From UBA4732 sp002404095 (GTDB lineage Bacteria > Planctomycetota > Planctomycetia > Gemmatales > Gemmataceae): 64,000 bases of DNA. This document shows positions 41,767 to 51,062 of this stretch, piece by piece; within the stretch, counting starts at the first letter, position 1; the number at the start of each line of letters is the position of its first letter. The translations under genes were made by a program, and so were the position numbers. The notes below the pieces were generated by a model. That model worked only from the letters and a program-made list of their open reading frames with translations. It was not told where the DNA came from and made no database searches. Where the stretch lies: assembly GCA_036783645.1 (NCBI GenBank), contig DAIPWT010000016.1, positions 1 to 64,000 on the forward strand. Direction: 5' to 3'.

Positions 41767-43344
41767 ATGTCTGATCGTACCATCCGCCGCGCCTTGCTTA
41801 GCGTTAGCGATAAGACTGGTTTGCTTGACCTGGCGCTTGGCCTGGCAGCGCTGAACGTCGAACTGATTTCCACGGGCGGCACCCGCAAGGCGCTGGCCGA
41901 CGCCGGGCTTGTGGTTCGCGACGTGGCCGATGTTACCGGCTTCCCTGAAATGCTTGACGGCCGCGTCAAAACGCTGCATCCGCGCATCCACGGCGGCATC
42001 CTCGCCGTGCGCGACAATCCCGAACACGCCGCCGTTCTTAAGCAGCACGACATCGGAACTATCGACCTAATCGTCTGCAATTTGTATCCTTTTGAAGCGA
42101 CCGTCGCCCGGCCTGGCGCGACGCATGACGAGATCGTCGAGAACATCGACATCGGCGGTCCCACGCTCGTCCGCGCCGGCGCCAAGAACTATCACGACGT
42201 GGCCGTCGTCACCGATCCAGGACAATATGTGGATGTTTTGGAGGAGATGCAGCAACACGACGGCGCCCTTTCGCTGGAAACGCGCGAACGGCTGACGGCC
42301 GCCGCCTTTGCTCGCATCGCGGCTTACGATCAAGCGATCAGTGCGTATTTCGCCGGCCGCGGCCGCGATGGCTTTTGGCCGGCCGCGCTCGACGTTCATT
42401 GGGTCAAACGCCTCGACCTGCGCTACGGCGAGAACCCACACCAGAAAGCGGCTTTCTACATTGATCCCACCAGCCGCCGTGCCTCTGTCGCCACCGCCGA
42501 GGTGCTGCACGGCAAGGAACTTTCTTTTAACAACATTCTCGATCTGGATAGCGCTTTAAACCTCGTCCGCGAGTTCAAACAACCTGCCGCCGTGGTGGTC
42601 AAGCACAACAACCCGTGCGGCGCGGCCGTGTCGGCGTCGCTGGCAGAGGCGTTCCGCATGGCTAACGAAGGCGACCCTGTCAGCGCTTACGGCGGCGTCC
42701 TGGCCTTCAACCGCGAAGTGGACGAAGCGACGGCTCGCTTGGCGACGGAGCCGAACCGCTTCATTGAGTGCGTCATCGCCCTCGGCTTCAGCGAGGCGGC
42801 GCTTAACCTGTTCACGACGCGGCCGACGTGGAAGAAAAACGTCCGATTGTTGCGCACCGGCCCGCTCGACGCCGCGGGTCGCGACGTCATCCTGCGCGAC
42901 GTGGACGGCGGCGTGTTGGTGCAAACGCCGGACGACCGCGGACCCGACGCCGACTTTCAGGATGCGAAAACCGTGACAAAGCGCGCGCCGACAAGCGCCG
43001 AACTAGCGGACTTATATTTCGCTTGGGGGGTGTGCAAGCACGTCAAGAGCAACGCCATCGTGTTGGCGAAGGACGGCATGGTGGTCGGCGTGGGCGCCGG
43101 TCAGATGAGCCGGGTGGACTCGGTGCATATGGCGGCGCGCAAGGCGGGCGACCGTGTAAAAGGATCGGTGCTGGCGTCAGACGCCTTTTTCCCGTTCCGC
43201 GACAACGTAGACGAGGCGGCGAAGGCGGGCGTGACGGCGCTGGTGCAGCCGGGCGGCTCGATGCGCGATCAAGAGTCGATCACGGCTTGCGACGAACACG
43301 GCCTGGCGATGGTCTTCACCGGCTACCGGCACTTCCGCCACTGA
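41767..43344 (+). CDS. purH: bifunctional AICAR formyltransferase/IMP cyclohydrolase
   Basis: Performs the last two steps of de novo IMP synthesis. The N-terminal MGS-like domain (KTGLLDLALGLAALNVELIS, then KTLHPRIHGGIL) is the cyclohydrolase; the large C-terminal AICAR transformylase has KHNNPCGAAV and SDAFFPFRDNVD. The protein is 525 residues, normal. ATG 41767 is preceded by GAGGGAG about 6 nt upstream. It converges with a small minus-strand gene (13 nt between stops). Confidence 0.97.
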   Translation: MSDRTIRRALLSVSDKTGLLDLALGLAALNVELISTGGTRKALADAGLVVRDVADVTGFPEMLDGRVKTLHPRIHGGILAVRDNPEHAAVLKQHDIGTIDLIVCNLYPFEATVARPGATHDEIVENIDIGGPTLVRAGAKNYHDVAVVTDPGQYVDVLEEMQQHDGALSLETRERLTAAAFARIAAYDQAISAYFAGRGRDGFWPAALDVHWVKRLDLRYGENPHQKAAFYIDPTSRRASVATAEVLHGKELSFNNILDLDSALNLVREFKQPAAVVVKHNNPCGAAVSASLAEAFRMANEGDPVSAYGGVLAFNREVDEATARLATEPNRFIECVIALGFSEAALNLFTTRPTWKKNVRLLRTGPLDAAGRDVILRDVDGGVLVQTPDDRGPDADFQDAKTVTKRAPTSAELADLYFAWGVCKHVKSNAIVLAKDGMVVGVGAGQMSRVDSVHMAARKAGDRVKGSVLASDAFFPFRDNVDEAAKAGVTALVQPGGSMRDQESITACDEHGLAMVFTGYRHFRH

Positions 43345-43357
43345 GCAAACACGCTCT

Positions 43358-43603
43358 TCACTTTCCCTGGGCTTCTCCTATCGCGCCGGCCCCATCGACG
43401 AGCCTCTGCCGCGCCTCAGCCAGCACCACGCGCGCGCCGTCCAGGCCGGCCAGTCCATTCTGCATCGCCTCCAGGTACGCCTTCCGCTCCAGAAACAGCA
43501 GCGGATCGTCGCAATTTTTCCACAAAACCACTTCTTTCGCCAAGCCGCGCGTCAGTTGTTCCAGCCGGCGCACGCGCGCCGTTAAGTCTGCCAGGGTTAT
43601 CAC
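43358..43603 (-). CDS. small helical protein of unknown function
   Basis: An 81-residue ORF with GTG start. It is strongly helical (ADLTARVRRLEQLTRGLAKE, then ERKAYLEAMQNGLAGLDGAR) and looks coiled-coil-like. No signal peptide or membrane segment. No family was recognised. Residue composition is protein-like, so it is plausible, but the start signal is weak. Confidence 0.5.
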   Translation of the reverse strand: MITLADLTARVRRLEQLTRGLAKEVVLWKNCDDPLLFLERKAYLEAMQNGLAGLDGARVVLAEARQRLVDGAGAIGEAQGK

Positions 43604-43694
43604 GAGCGCGCCCCTAATGCCAGGCGCTGGGACTGCTCAAGTGTACGCGCGATCACATAAAAGACAACGGGGAAATGACCGAAGGGGAAATGAA

Positions 43695-43724
43695 CGAGGG
43701 GTTGTGACGGCTCACAACCCCTCG
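43695..43724 (-). terminator. hairpin downstream of tmRNA
   Basis: A perfect 13-bp stem (43695-43707 and 43712-43724) with loop CGGC, 6 nt past the 3' end of the tmRNA on the minus strand. The following minus-strand sequence is only moderately T-rich, so it is a probable intrinsic terminator. Confidence 0.75.
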
Positions 43725-43730
43725 AAAGAG

Positions 43731-44144
43731 TGGAGGCGCGGGGAATCGAACCCCGGTCCCGAGGCAGTTAAGCGTCGGCCTCTACGTGTGTATCTCCTCT
43801 ACTTTCGACGGGCCGGAACCTTGCGGCCCCGCCCGTCACGTTCACCCTTCGCCTTCCCGGGAGCAGGGCGAGCGAAGGACTAACCGATTGTGAAGTTTAG
43901 CCATCGTCTCCTTCGGTGTGATCGGCCCCGAAAGGCCGGCCTCCGACGACCGCGAGCCTGACTTAGCATCCGAGCCGGAACCTTTCAGGCGAAGTTCCCG
44001 GACACGGGGCAGCCGTTATTAGGCCGCCATGGAGAACTGCGGTTCAGCAGTTATCAAGTGTGATCAGATTTTTACGTGGCCTTCTGATCAACCACGACAC
44101 GCCACCTACGCCTCAGCGTACCCGGTCGAAACCAATTCGCCCCC
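43731..44144 (-). ncRNA. ssrA: transfer-messenger RNA
   Basis: tmRNA rescues stalled ribosomes and tags the nascent protein. The 5' end (minus strand from 44144) begins GGGGGCGAATTGGTTTCGAC, with the TTCGAC of the D-arm; the 3' end has GGTTCGATTCCCCGCGCCTCCA, giving a T-arm and an acceptor stem pairing GGGGGC with GCCTCC. CCA is not encoded. The tag frame (resume codon GCT at 44048) reads AEPQFSMAA followed by two TAA stops (44016-44021). Mature length is about 414 nt. This tag resembles planctomycete tags I recall (AEPQ-type), though that is from memory. Pseudoknot regions were not folded. Confidence 0.93.
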
Positions 44145-44177
44145 GGTTGAGGCTTGTGAGGGCTTTCTCACCGTTTT

Positions 44178-44206
44178 AGTATACCCGACGGAGGCCGGCG
44201 CCACAA
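44178..44206 (-). promoter_or_regulatory. sigma-70-like promoter of the tmRNA
   Basis: On the minus strand TTGTGG (44206-44201), a 17-nt spacer, then TATACT (44183-44178). The TSS would be about 30 nt upstream of the mature tmRNA 5' end, leaving a leader for RNase P removal. The spacing and -10 box are near consensus. Confidence 0.65.
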
Positions 44207-44210
44207 CCTC

Positions 44211-45368
44211 TTAAACGATGCTATAAGGATGAAACAGCCGCAGGTACTCGTCCTGGGCATAGCGGTCGGTCATGCCAGCGACGTAATCGCAGACGACGCG
44301 CTCCGGCGGATTGCCGTCGATGCGGCGGGCGTAGCGCGGCGGCAGGAGCTGCGGCGCCCGGCGGAACTCGTCGAACAGCATCCGCACAATGCGCGCCCCC
44401 TTCACTGCCATGCGCTGTACGCGGTAATGGGAATAGACTCGGCGATGTAAAAACTCTTCCAACTCCGCTTTGAGTCGCCGCACTTCCGGGCTGGGGCCGA
44501 CCAACGGCTCCGGAAAGCGGCGCACGTCCTCGACCGTGGCGATGCTTTCCTGACGCAGGCGCTGGCGCGTCTGCTCCAACAGGTCGCCCACCTGCCAGGC
44601 GATCAGCATACGCACTACGGTCGGCTGGAAACTTTCGGGGCGCATTTCGCCGTAACGCTGGCGCACCTGCTCGCACGCGCGGCGCCAGAATTCGACCTCT
44701 TGTAAATCTTCCGGCCCGATGAGGCCGACGCTGAGGGCGTCGTCCACGTCATGGGCGTCGTAGGCCAGGCTATCGGCGGCGTCGGCGGCCTGCGCCTCCA
44801 GCAACGGCCGGCCTACCGTCGTGTACTCGGCGGCTTCGGGGACGTCGCGGCGTTTGCTGTGCAGCGCCATCGCCTCGCGCACTTCAAGAGACAAGTTAAG
44901 TCCCGGAAAATCGGGATAGCGATACTCCAAATGTTCGACAATGCACAGGGCGTGGAGGTTATGCTCAAAGCCGCCGAGTCCGGCCATGCACTCGTCGAGC
45001 GCCTCTTCGCCGGCGTGGCCGAAGGGCGGGTGACCGAGGTCGTGCGACAGGGCGACGGCTTCCGTTAGGTCTTCGTTGAGGCCGAGCCGGCGCGCGACGG
45101 TGCGGCTTATCTGGGCCACTTCGAGGGTGTGGGTCAGGCGCGTGCGGTGGTGGTCGTTGGTCTGGGCAGGGAACACCTGCGTCTTGTGCATGAGCCGGCG
45201 AAATGCGGTCGAGTGGACGATGCGGTCGCGGTCGCGCTGGTAGATGGTGCGGTAAGGGTGCGGCGGTTCGGGATGACGACGACCGCGGCTCTGGCTCGTG
45301 CGCATGGCATAGGGCGCCAGGGTGCGGTCTTCCCATTCCACCCAATCGAGAGGTTCATAGGGGGCCAT
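44211..45368 (-). CDS. dgt: dGTPase-like HD-domain triphosphohydrolase
   Basis: A 385-residue HD-domain protein of the dNTP triphosphohydrolase family, cleaving dNTPs to nucleosides plus triphosphate. Motif RLTHTLEVAQISR gives the first His; LSHDLGHPPFGHAGEEAL is the HD pair; DAADSLAYDAHDVDDAL the final Asp. The start ATG is 45368, with GGGAGG about 10 nt upstream. It ends just before the tmRNA promoter. The nucleotide preference of this type-2-like subgroup is not assignable from sequence. Confidence 0.9.
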   Translation of the reverse strand: MAPYEPLDWVEWEDRTLAPYAMRTSQSRGRRHPEPPHPYRTIYQRDRDRIVHSTAFRRLMHKTQVFPAQTNDHHRTRLTHTLEVAQISRTVARRLGLNEDLTEAVALSHDLGHPPFGHAGEEALDECMAGLGGFEHNLHALCIVEHLEYRYPDFPGLNLSLEVREAMALHSKRRDVPEAAEYTTVGRPLLEAQAADAADSLAYDAHDVDDALSVGLIGPEDLQEVEFWRRACEQVRQRYGEMRPESFQPTVVRMLIAWQVGDLLEQTRQRLRQESIATVEDVRRFPEPLVGPSPEVRRLKAELEEFLHRRVYSHYRVQRMAVKGARIVRMLFDEFRRAPQLLPPRYARRIDGNPPERVVCDYVAGMTDRYAQDEYLRLFHPYSIV

Positions 45369-45444
45369 TGCTTTGTGCCTCCCTGACTGGTACTTCGAGC
45401 CTAGACTTTAACAAAAGGTCAAACGAGCGGCGGCGTCTCGCGGC

Positions 45445-47547
45445 TCACTTGTTGGCGGCTCCTGCAAAGGACGAAACGTCCCACAACCGGACGGCGCCCC
45501 TGCCGTCCCCCGCGGCCAACGTCTTGCCGTCGGGACTAAACGCAAGGGAGTAGACGCTCCACGGCTGCTCTTTCATGGCGCCGATCTCTTTTCCGGTGGA
45601 TACTTCCCACAGCTTCACCATAACGGTGTCGCGCGTCGGCCTCGGGCCAAGGGCGCAGTTGGCCGCGGCTAAAAGTAGGCCGTCGGGGCTGAACGCCAGG
45701 GTTGAGAACTCCCAGCCGGTTGCCTCAATGGTCCGTATATTCTTGCCGGTCGCCGCGTCCCACAGCTGCAACGTCTTAACGCCGGCGGAGGCCAGGGTTC
45801 GGCCGTCGGGACTGAACGCCACGGATTGTACGCGCTCGGTAGGAACTTCAAGGGTGGAGACCACCTTGCCAGTCGCCACGTCCCAAAGGCGAATATTCTT
45901 ATCATGGCTTCCCGAGGCTAACGTCTTGCCGTCCGGGCTATACGCCAGGCAGCGGGTAGAAGTTTGGCCCCGCAATGTAGCGCGGACCTTTTTTGTAGCA
46001 ACGTCCCACAGAATGATTTCTTCCGGCTGCACGACCGGCGAGTCGTTTTGGTAAACGACGCCGCTGCTGCCGGACGCCAAGGTCCGGCCGTCGGGACTGA
46101 ACGCCACCGCGGTTACCCCGGTGGTATGGCCCGTCAACTCGTCGGTCTCTTTGCCCGTGACAGGATCCCACAACCGTACGACGGCGCCCTGACTGCTGGC
46201 CAATAGGCGGCCGTCGGGACTGAACGCGACGCAATATACCGGTGCGTCCTTCACGCTCCTAAGTACATTTGCTCCCCTGCCCGTGGCCGCGTCCCACAGC
46301 CAAACCGTATGGTCGTTGCTCGCTGAGGCCAAAGTCTTTCCGTCCGGGCTGAATGCCAGACCTAAAACTTGAGCGAAATGGCCGCCTAGGTAAGCCTTGA
46401 CGCGGCCGGCCTTCCAGTCCCACAATTTCACGCCGGTGGTAGACCCCGGTAATCCGCCGGACGTCGCCAGGGTGGCGCCGTCCGGAGTAAACGCCAGTAC
46501 GGGAACGGGTCCCCAGCCGTTCTCAAGTGTGGAGACGCGGCGGCCTGTCGTCGCGTCCCACACGCGGATGCACTTCGTGAACTCCTTGCGGTCGGCGTGC
46601 CATAATGTTTCTGAAGTTGCCAGAAACTTGCCGTCGGGGCTGAACGCTAATTTCTCGATTTCGCCCAGGCCGTCTTCAAGAACGGCGATTTCCTCCCGCG
46701 TTACCGCGTCCCAAATGCGGATTTCCCCGTCGATGATTTTGCCGCGGCCTTCTACAGTCCTCGGCCGGGAGGAAGCGAGTACTCGGCCATTCTCGCTGAC
46801 CGCCACAAAGGACTGCCTCTGCTCGGATTGAAAGACGTCGGCCTTCCCATCCGCGACCAAGTCCCAGAATGTCGCCGAGCCGCACACTGTCGCCAAGGTT
46901 TGGCCGTCGGGCATGTAAGCGATGGCCGTACCGTTCGTGGTCATGTAAGGTCCGCGCTGGCGGGCCGTATTCCGTCCCGATTTTACATCCCACAGGGAGA
47001 CCTCTCCGACCGGTTTGTTCGCTTCCCAGCCGCCGCCCGCGACGGCAAGGGTCTTGCCGTCCGAGCTAAACACAAGGGCGCCAAGACCTAATGACTTGTC
47101 CTTCAGAACGCCGATTTCCTTGGCCCCGCCGACCCTCCACAGCTTGACCTCCCAGCCGACGATTGAGGAACCTCTGTCCTCTTGCCGGAAGACGTTGTAG
47201 CCCGCCGCAAGCGTCTTGCCGTCCGGGCTGAAGGCCAGGCAGCGGATAATTCCTGCATGTCCCTCCAGCGTGGCGATGCGCGTGCCGGCGGCCGCGTCCC
47301 AGAGCTTAACGGAATTGTCCACCTCACCGGACGGGAGGAGGGTAGTCTCGCCGGCCGTGGCAAGCGTTTTGCCGTCGGGACTGAACGCGGCGGCGAAGAC
47401 GCCTATGGTATGATCGCCGCCCAGCGTGGCGCGGAGGGATGGGGCGGCCGGCGGTCCTCCGCAAGCCGTGGCCGACAACAACGCGACCATGACCGGAAAG
47501 GCGAGAATCGCCCCGGTCGCCCGACGATTCTGTTGGCTCGGCTTCAT
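45445..47547 (-). CDS. exported WD40-repeat protein, probable lipoprotein
   Basis: A 700-residue protein with an N-terminal signal sequence ending at a candidate lipobox (LLSATAC, C29). The rest is about 14 WD40-type blades, recognisable by repeated FSPDGKTLA and VKLWDVATGK words, enough for two seven-bladed propellers. No enzymatic domain. Propellers of this type act as protein-binding platforms; the partner is unknown. Followed at 48039 (upstream side) by other minus-strand genes. The lipobox is weak, so lipidation is only possible. Confidence 0.9.
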   Translation of the reverse strand: MKPSQQNRRATGAILAFPVMVALLSATACGGPPAAPSLRATLGGDHTIGVFAAAFSPDGKTLATAGETTLLPSGEVDNSVKLWDAAAGTRIATLEGHAGIIRCLAFSPDGKTLAAGYNVFRQEDRGSSIVGWEVKLWRVGGAKEIGVLKDKSLGLGALVFSSDGKTLAVAGGGWEANKPVGEVSLWDVKSGRNTARQRGPYMTTNGTAIAYMPDGQTLATVCGSATFWDLVADGKADVFQSEQRQSFVAVSENGRVLASSRPRTVEGRGKIIDGEIRIWDAVTREEIAVLEDGLGEIEKLAFSPDGKFLATSETLWHADRKEFTKCIRVWDATTGRRVSTLENGWGPVPVLAFTPDGATLATSGGLPGSTTGVKLWDWKAGRVKAYLGGHFAQVLGLAFSPDGKTLASASNDHTVWLWDAATGRGANVLRSVKDAPVYCVAFSPDGRLLASSQGAVVRLWDPVTGKETDELTGHTTGVTAVAFSPDGRTLASGSSGVVYQNDSPVVQPEEIILWDVATKKVRATLRGQTSTRCLAYSPDGKTLASGSHDKNIRLWDVATGKVVSTLEVPTERVQSVAFSPDGRTLASAGVKTLQLWDAATGKNIRTIEATGWEFSTLAFSPDGLLLAAANCALGPRPTRDTVMVKLWEVSTGKEIGAMKEQPWSVYSLAFSPDGKTLAAGDGRGAVRLWDVSSFAGAANK

Positions 47548-47559
47548 CGTCCACCCCGT

Positions 47560-48039
47560 TTAGATTCTATTGGTTCTGTAAATTTCCTTGGCTCCTGGCG
47601 ACCCCGCTTCCGCCACGACGCCGCCCTCTACGCAGCGCACCGACTGCACCGCGAACGTCAGACTCACCGGCAACTTTTGTTCGCGCACGAACTCCTGCAC
47701 GTCCACAACCACGGCCTCATCCAATACCTGAATGAACGGCTCCTTGATCGCGTCCTTGAGGGCGCCCAGCACCAGCGGACGTAGCATCGTGGCCGGGAAG
47801 CCGGCCGCCGTGAGGTGGGTCAGATGGACCGTTACTTTGCCGGCCGCCACGTCCGGCTTCCAAACCGACTCGAACGACATATTCATCATCATCGTCGGAA
47901 ACTCACCGGCCACGCGCACGCCGTCCGGCGTGACGCGCACGGTTATGTTCTTGACCGGCGCCTCCGGCGGTTGGTTTTGATGAGCCAATTCCTGCAATTC
48001 CTGCTCGGAAATAAACACTTTGAGCGCTTGAATATCCAT
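47560..48039 (-). CDS. conserved protein of unknown function
   Basis: A 159-residue cytosolic-looking protein with no signal peptide. It has alternating strands (KNITVRVTPDGVRVAGEFPT, then AAGKVTVHLTHLTAAGFPAT) and a conserved-looking C-terminal region (FAVQSVRCVEGGVVAEAG). The pattern resembles LmeA/DUF2993-like lipid-binding beta domains but I cannot confirm it. It lies 10 nt from the next upstream minus-strand gene and 12 nt from the WD40 gene, so it is probably part of an operon with them. Confidence 0.7.
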   Translation of the reverse strand: MDIQALKVFISEQELQELAHQNQPPEAPVKNITVRVTPDGVRVAGEFPTMMMNMSFESVWKPDVAAGKVTVHLTHLTAAGFPATMLRPLVLGALKDAIKEPFIQVLDEAVVVDVQEFVREQKLPVSLTFAVQSVRCVEGGVVAEAGSPGAKEIYRTNRI

Positions 48040-48049
48040 ACCGTGCCTT

Positions 48050-48718
48050 TCATCCGGTCGCCGCGATTTCCCGCTCCGTTGTGTACCAGACCACCGCCCC
48101 GTTCACCAGATCGACCTGGGCCAAAGGAAGCCGCTCGCGCGCCGGGCACGGCTTCTCGGCGATGATATGAAACGGCGCCCCATCCGGCGCGGCCGCCACG
48201 GCGGCGTAAGCGACCGTGGCGTTTTCGAGGAGGACATAGAGGTCCAACGGCCGCTCGGCCTCGCCCACGACTACGCCGGCGCAATGCAGGGCGGTACCGT
48301 CCAGCCACAAGCGCACGTCGCGGAGATAGGCGGCGCAGCGCACTTCCAGCGCTGTTTCACCCCATAGACCGCCGCGCTCTGCCGTCCCCTCTACGTCCAC
48401 GATTAGCTCGTTACGCGATCCTAATAGCCGTGTGATCTCGAACTCGAACGGGCCGTCGCCGCCGCAGCTCCCCAGCGCGGCGCCATTAAGCAGTACTTCC
48501 GCGCGGTCGCCTATGCCGGCCAGAGTGAGCCAAACGCGCTCGTAAGCGTCGATCTGACCTGGATAGCCGAATCGGCGGCGAAAGCGCACGCGCCCGCTGA
48601 AGTCCATGAGGCCGCCGTCCATCCAGCGGCACGGCAGCGTCATGCGCAACGGCGGTCGTCCCGACGGCTCGCATTCCCACGGGCCGCGCAAACGGATGCG
48701 GTGAGGATAGCAGATCAC
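48050..48718 (-). CDS. sugar-binding jelly-roll domain protein (GH2-like N-domain)
   Basis: A 222-residue protein resembling the N-terminal galactose-binding-like domain of glycoside hydrolase family 2: RLRGPWECEPSG, then SGRVRFRRRFGYPG and GIGDRAEVLLNGAALGS. The catalytic barrel is absent. I prefer GTG 48718, whose GTGA overlaps the P450 stop by 4 nt; an in-frame TTG at 48733 is also open. It is probably co-transcribed with the P450. A carbohydrate ligand is likely but not identified. Confidence 0.8.
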   Translation of the reverse strand: MICYPHRIRLRGPWECEPSGRPPLRMTLPCRWMDGGLMDFSGRVRFRRRFGYPGQIDAYERVWLTLAGIGDRAEVLLNGAALGSCGGDGPFEFEITRLLGSRNELIVDVEGTAERGGLWGETALEVRCAAYLRDVRLWLDGTALHCAGVVVGEAERPLDLYVLLENATVAYAAVAAAPDGAPFHIIAEKPCPARERLPLAQVDLVNGAVVWYTTEREIAATG

Positions 48719-50064
48719 GCGGCCCCCGGGCAAGAAGTGAGGCGGACGACGGCCTCAATGCCGCGCGACGGCTTTAACGTAAGTCCGGGGGCGGGGCGAA
48801 TGGGCGGTCCCGGTACAAGGGTAAAGCGGCAGCGTTGCGCAAGAGTCGCCAAGACTAATACGGCCTCCATCATGGCGAAGGAATTGCCGATGCACTGACG
48901 CGGGCCGCCGCCGAAGGGGAAGTAAGCGAACTTCGGCAGCCGTTTGGCCAGCCCGTCGGCCCAGCGGTCGGGGTGGAAGCGCTCCGGCTCGGTAAACCAA
49001 CGCGCGTCGCGGTGCAAAAGCCATTGGCTCATTAACACCGTGGCCTTGGCCGGCAAGTGATAGCCGCCCAGCTCGCAGGCGGCGACGGCCTGCCGGCCCA
49101 ACATGTAAGCCGCCGGGTAGAGCCGCATGATTTCCAGCACCACTCGCTCGGTATACGGCAAGCGCGGCAGGTCGGCGGGCGTGGGTGATCGGCCGGCCAA
49201 AACGCCGCACACTTCCGCTTGAAGGGCGTCGTAAACGTCCGGGTTTTGGGCCAGCAGATACCAACCCCACGACAGCGTCAGAGAGGTGGTGTCGTGGCCC
49301 GCGAGGAACAGCGTCATGGCCTCGTCGCGCAGCTGGCGGTCGGTCATACGGCCGCCGTCTTCGTGGCGAGCTTGCAGCAGAATCGACAGCAAGTCGTTCT
49401 GGCCGCCGGCTTCGCGGCGCCGACGGATGAGGTCGTAGAGGATTTCGTCCAGCCGTTGCACCGCCCGCCGCATGTGGAGGTTGGCGGGAGTCGGCACACT
49501 TTCCGGCAGGACAAAGAAGCTGGCCAGGCGACGGTTGAAAGATTTTCCTACCGTCTCCAAAACGGCTTTAATTTCGCTCGCTTTGTCCGTTAGGCCGGTC
49601 CCGAACAGCGCACGGGCGATGATCTCCAGCGTCAAGCGGGTCATGTCGGCGTGTAGATTTCGGGTCTCGCCGTCGCGCCATGACGCGGCGAGACGCTCGG
49701 CCAACTCGACCATGACGGTCCCGTAACCGGCGAGCCGGTCGCGGTTGAAAACCGGCTGGATGAGCCGGCGTTGGCGCAGCCAGGAGTCGCCTTCGTTGGT
49801 CAAGAGGCCGTCGCCGAGAAGGAGACGGTTCATCTTGAGGCCGTAATGCTTGATGAAGTTACGAGCGTTAGTAACTAGGACCATTTCGACCAAATCGGGA
49901 TGGTTAATGAGGTAGACGCGGCGCAGGCCGAAGCGCATCGTGCTGAAGTCGCCGAATTCGTGGGCGCAGCGGCCGTACAGTGCCAATGGGTCGCGGCGTA
50001 ACTCGTCCAGATTGCCGCCGAGAAAACGGCCCTTCGGTCCCGGCGGCAGCGTCGCGGTTGTCAC
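48715..50064 (-). CDS. cytochrome P450
   Basis: A 449-residue haem monooxygenase. FLAGHDTTS carries the I-helix oxygen-activating Thr; ExxR appears in LEIMRL; FGGGPRQCIGN gives the haem ligand C391. Overall it looks like the CYP4/CYP102-related bacterial group that hydroxylates fatty acids or similar lipids. GTG 50064 starts 1 nt after the NRDE stop; AAGGA lies 8 nt upstream. No ferredoxin gene is nearby. The substrate is unknown. Confidence 0.95.
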   Translation of the reverse strand: MTTATLPPGPKGRFLGGNLDELRRDPLALYGRCAHEFGDFSTMRFGLRRVYLINHPDLVEMVLVTNARNFIKHYGLKMNRLLLGDGLLTNEGDSWLRQRRLIQPVFNRDRLAGYGTVMVELAERLAASWRDGETRNLHADMTRLTLEIIARALFGTGLTDKASEIKAVLETVGKSFNRRLASFFVLPESVPTPANLHMRRAVQRLDEILYDLIRRRREAGGQNDLLSILLQARHEDGGRMTDRQLRDEAMTLFLAGHDTTSLTLSWGWYLLAQNPDVYDALQAEVCGVLAGRSPTPADLPRLPYTERVVLEIMRLYPAAYMLGRQAVAACELGGYHLPAKATVLMSQWLLHRDARWFTEPERFHPDRWADGLAKRLPKFAYFPFGGGPRQCIGNSFAMMEAVLVLATLAQRCRFTLVPGPPIRPAPGLTLKPSRGIEAVVRLTSCPGAA

Positions 50065-50065
50065 G

Positions 50066-50818
50066 TCATTTTCCTTGCCGGGTGTCGGCCAATTGACGAA
50101 GAAGATCGGAATAGTCGGTATAAGGCGTTTGGTCGGGCGACCCCTGGGCGTGAAGGTAGACGCTTTTTCCTAGCGACGGCCGTAAGGCGATGATACTGCT
50201 CGAAGTCGTGCCGCGCTCGTCGCCGCGCAAACAGATGGCCGGCTCGTCGGGTTCATGCCGGCCGCACACCTGCCGCAACATCTGTACGCAATCGGCCGAA
50301 GAGCGGTAACGATTGCCCTCGCGCCCCAGCAGGTAGGCGGCGAAACCTAGTCTAGGGTCGCGTTCATCGTTGGCGTCGCCGTTGGTCAAAACGTGCAGGC
50401 CGGGCGGCAAGGGGCGCACGCGCAACCAGTCGCCGCTAAGAACCAGGATCGCGCTGTCGGCGTCGGCGCAGAGGATGTTGCAGCCGTCGTAGCGATCCCC
50501 GTCCAACTCACGCACGGCAAGCTGGGATGCGGCCGACGCGGTGGAGCAGTTTAACAGATCACGGACAAGTAGGCCGCGGCTGCGCGGATGCTCCGGTCTG
50601 ATCTCCTTGGCGCGGTTGGTGACGGCCGCGAGGACGCCGTGTTCGTTAACGCCCAGCCACGTGCCGCCGGCTGCGGGATCGACGCCGGCGACGAAACGGC
50701 ACGGCCCATCGTGGAGGCGCGGCGGTTCGCCGCCGCGGCGGTAATCCTCTTCGCGGTTGGCGCCGAGAACTATGGGTGCATCCTCGACCACACGGAAAAA
50801 CAGCGCCAACAGACACAT
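50066..50818 (-). CDS. NRDE-family (TANGO2-like) Ntn-hydrolase-fold protein
   Basis: Starts MCLLAL with Cys2 positioned as the Ntn nucleophile, so I place the start at 50818 rather than further upstream at 50833. The ANREED motif near residue 20 is the NRDE signature. The protein is about 250 residues, typical. These proteins are linked to haem or lipid metabolism in eukaryotes (TANGO2); bacterial function is unclear. It sits immediately upstream of the P450, suggesting co-transcription. Confidence 0.88.
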   Translation of the reverse strand: MCLLALFFRVVEDAPIVLGANREEDYRRGGEPPRLHDGPCRFVAGVDPAAGGTWLGVNEHGVLAAVTNRAKEIRPEHPRSRGLLVRDLLNCSTASAASQLAVRELDGDRYDGCNILCADADSAILVLSGDWLRVRPLPPGLHVLTNGDANDERDPRLGFAAYLLGREGNRYRSSADCVQMLRQVCGRHEPDEPAICLRGDERGTTSSSIIALRPSLGKSVYLHAQGSPDQTPYTDYSDLLRQLADTRQGK

Positions 50819-50942
50819 AATGCGGCCCTTCAATGGTCAATACAGTCAACGTATTGTACAGTGAGGGGCGCCGCTTTGCCCATCCGGTTGTCGCACCGAA
50901 CGCTGGCCGCGATTTTATAAGCGGTCACGAAAGTGACGCCCG

Positions 50943-51006
50943 GTGTGGCACGGCTGTGTCAGCCGTGTTGGGTCGTCGAAACACGGCTGATACAGCCGTG
51001 CCACAC
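50943..51006. repeat. 27-bp near-perfect inverted repeat
   Basis: Arms 50943-50969 and 50980-51006 with one mismatch, around a 10-nt loop; core GTGGCACGGCTG. It lies between divergent genes (NRDE and the oxidoreductase), so it is not a terminator. Nothing else recognised in 50819-51062. Confidence 0.85.
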
Positions 51007-51062
51007 GACAACCGGCGCGCATTACGTTCCTGACAAGCTATATCCAACGACGTGAGCCGTTC

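Noticed and set aside
43731..43800. A tRNA gene at the tmRNA 3' end
   Set aside because: The T-arm and acceptor belong to the tmRNA; no anticodon arm is present and the matching 5' half lies about 400 nt away.
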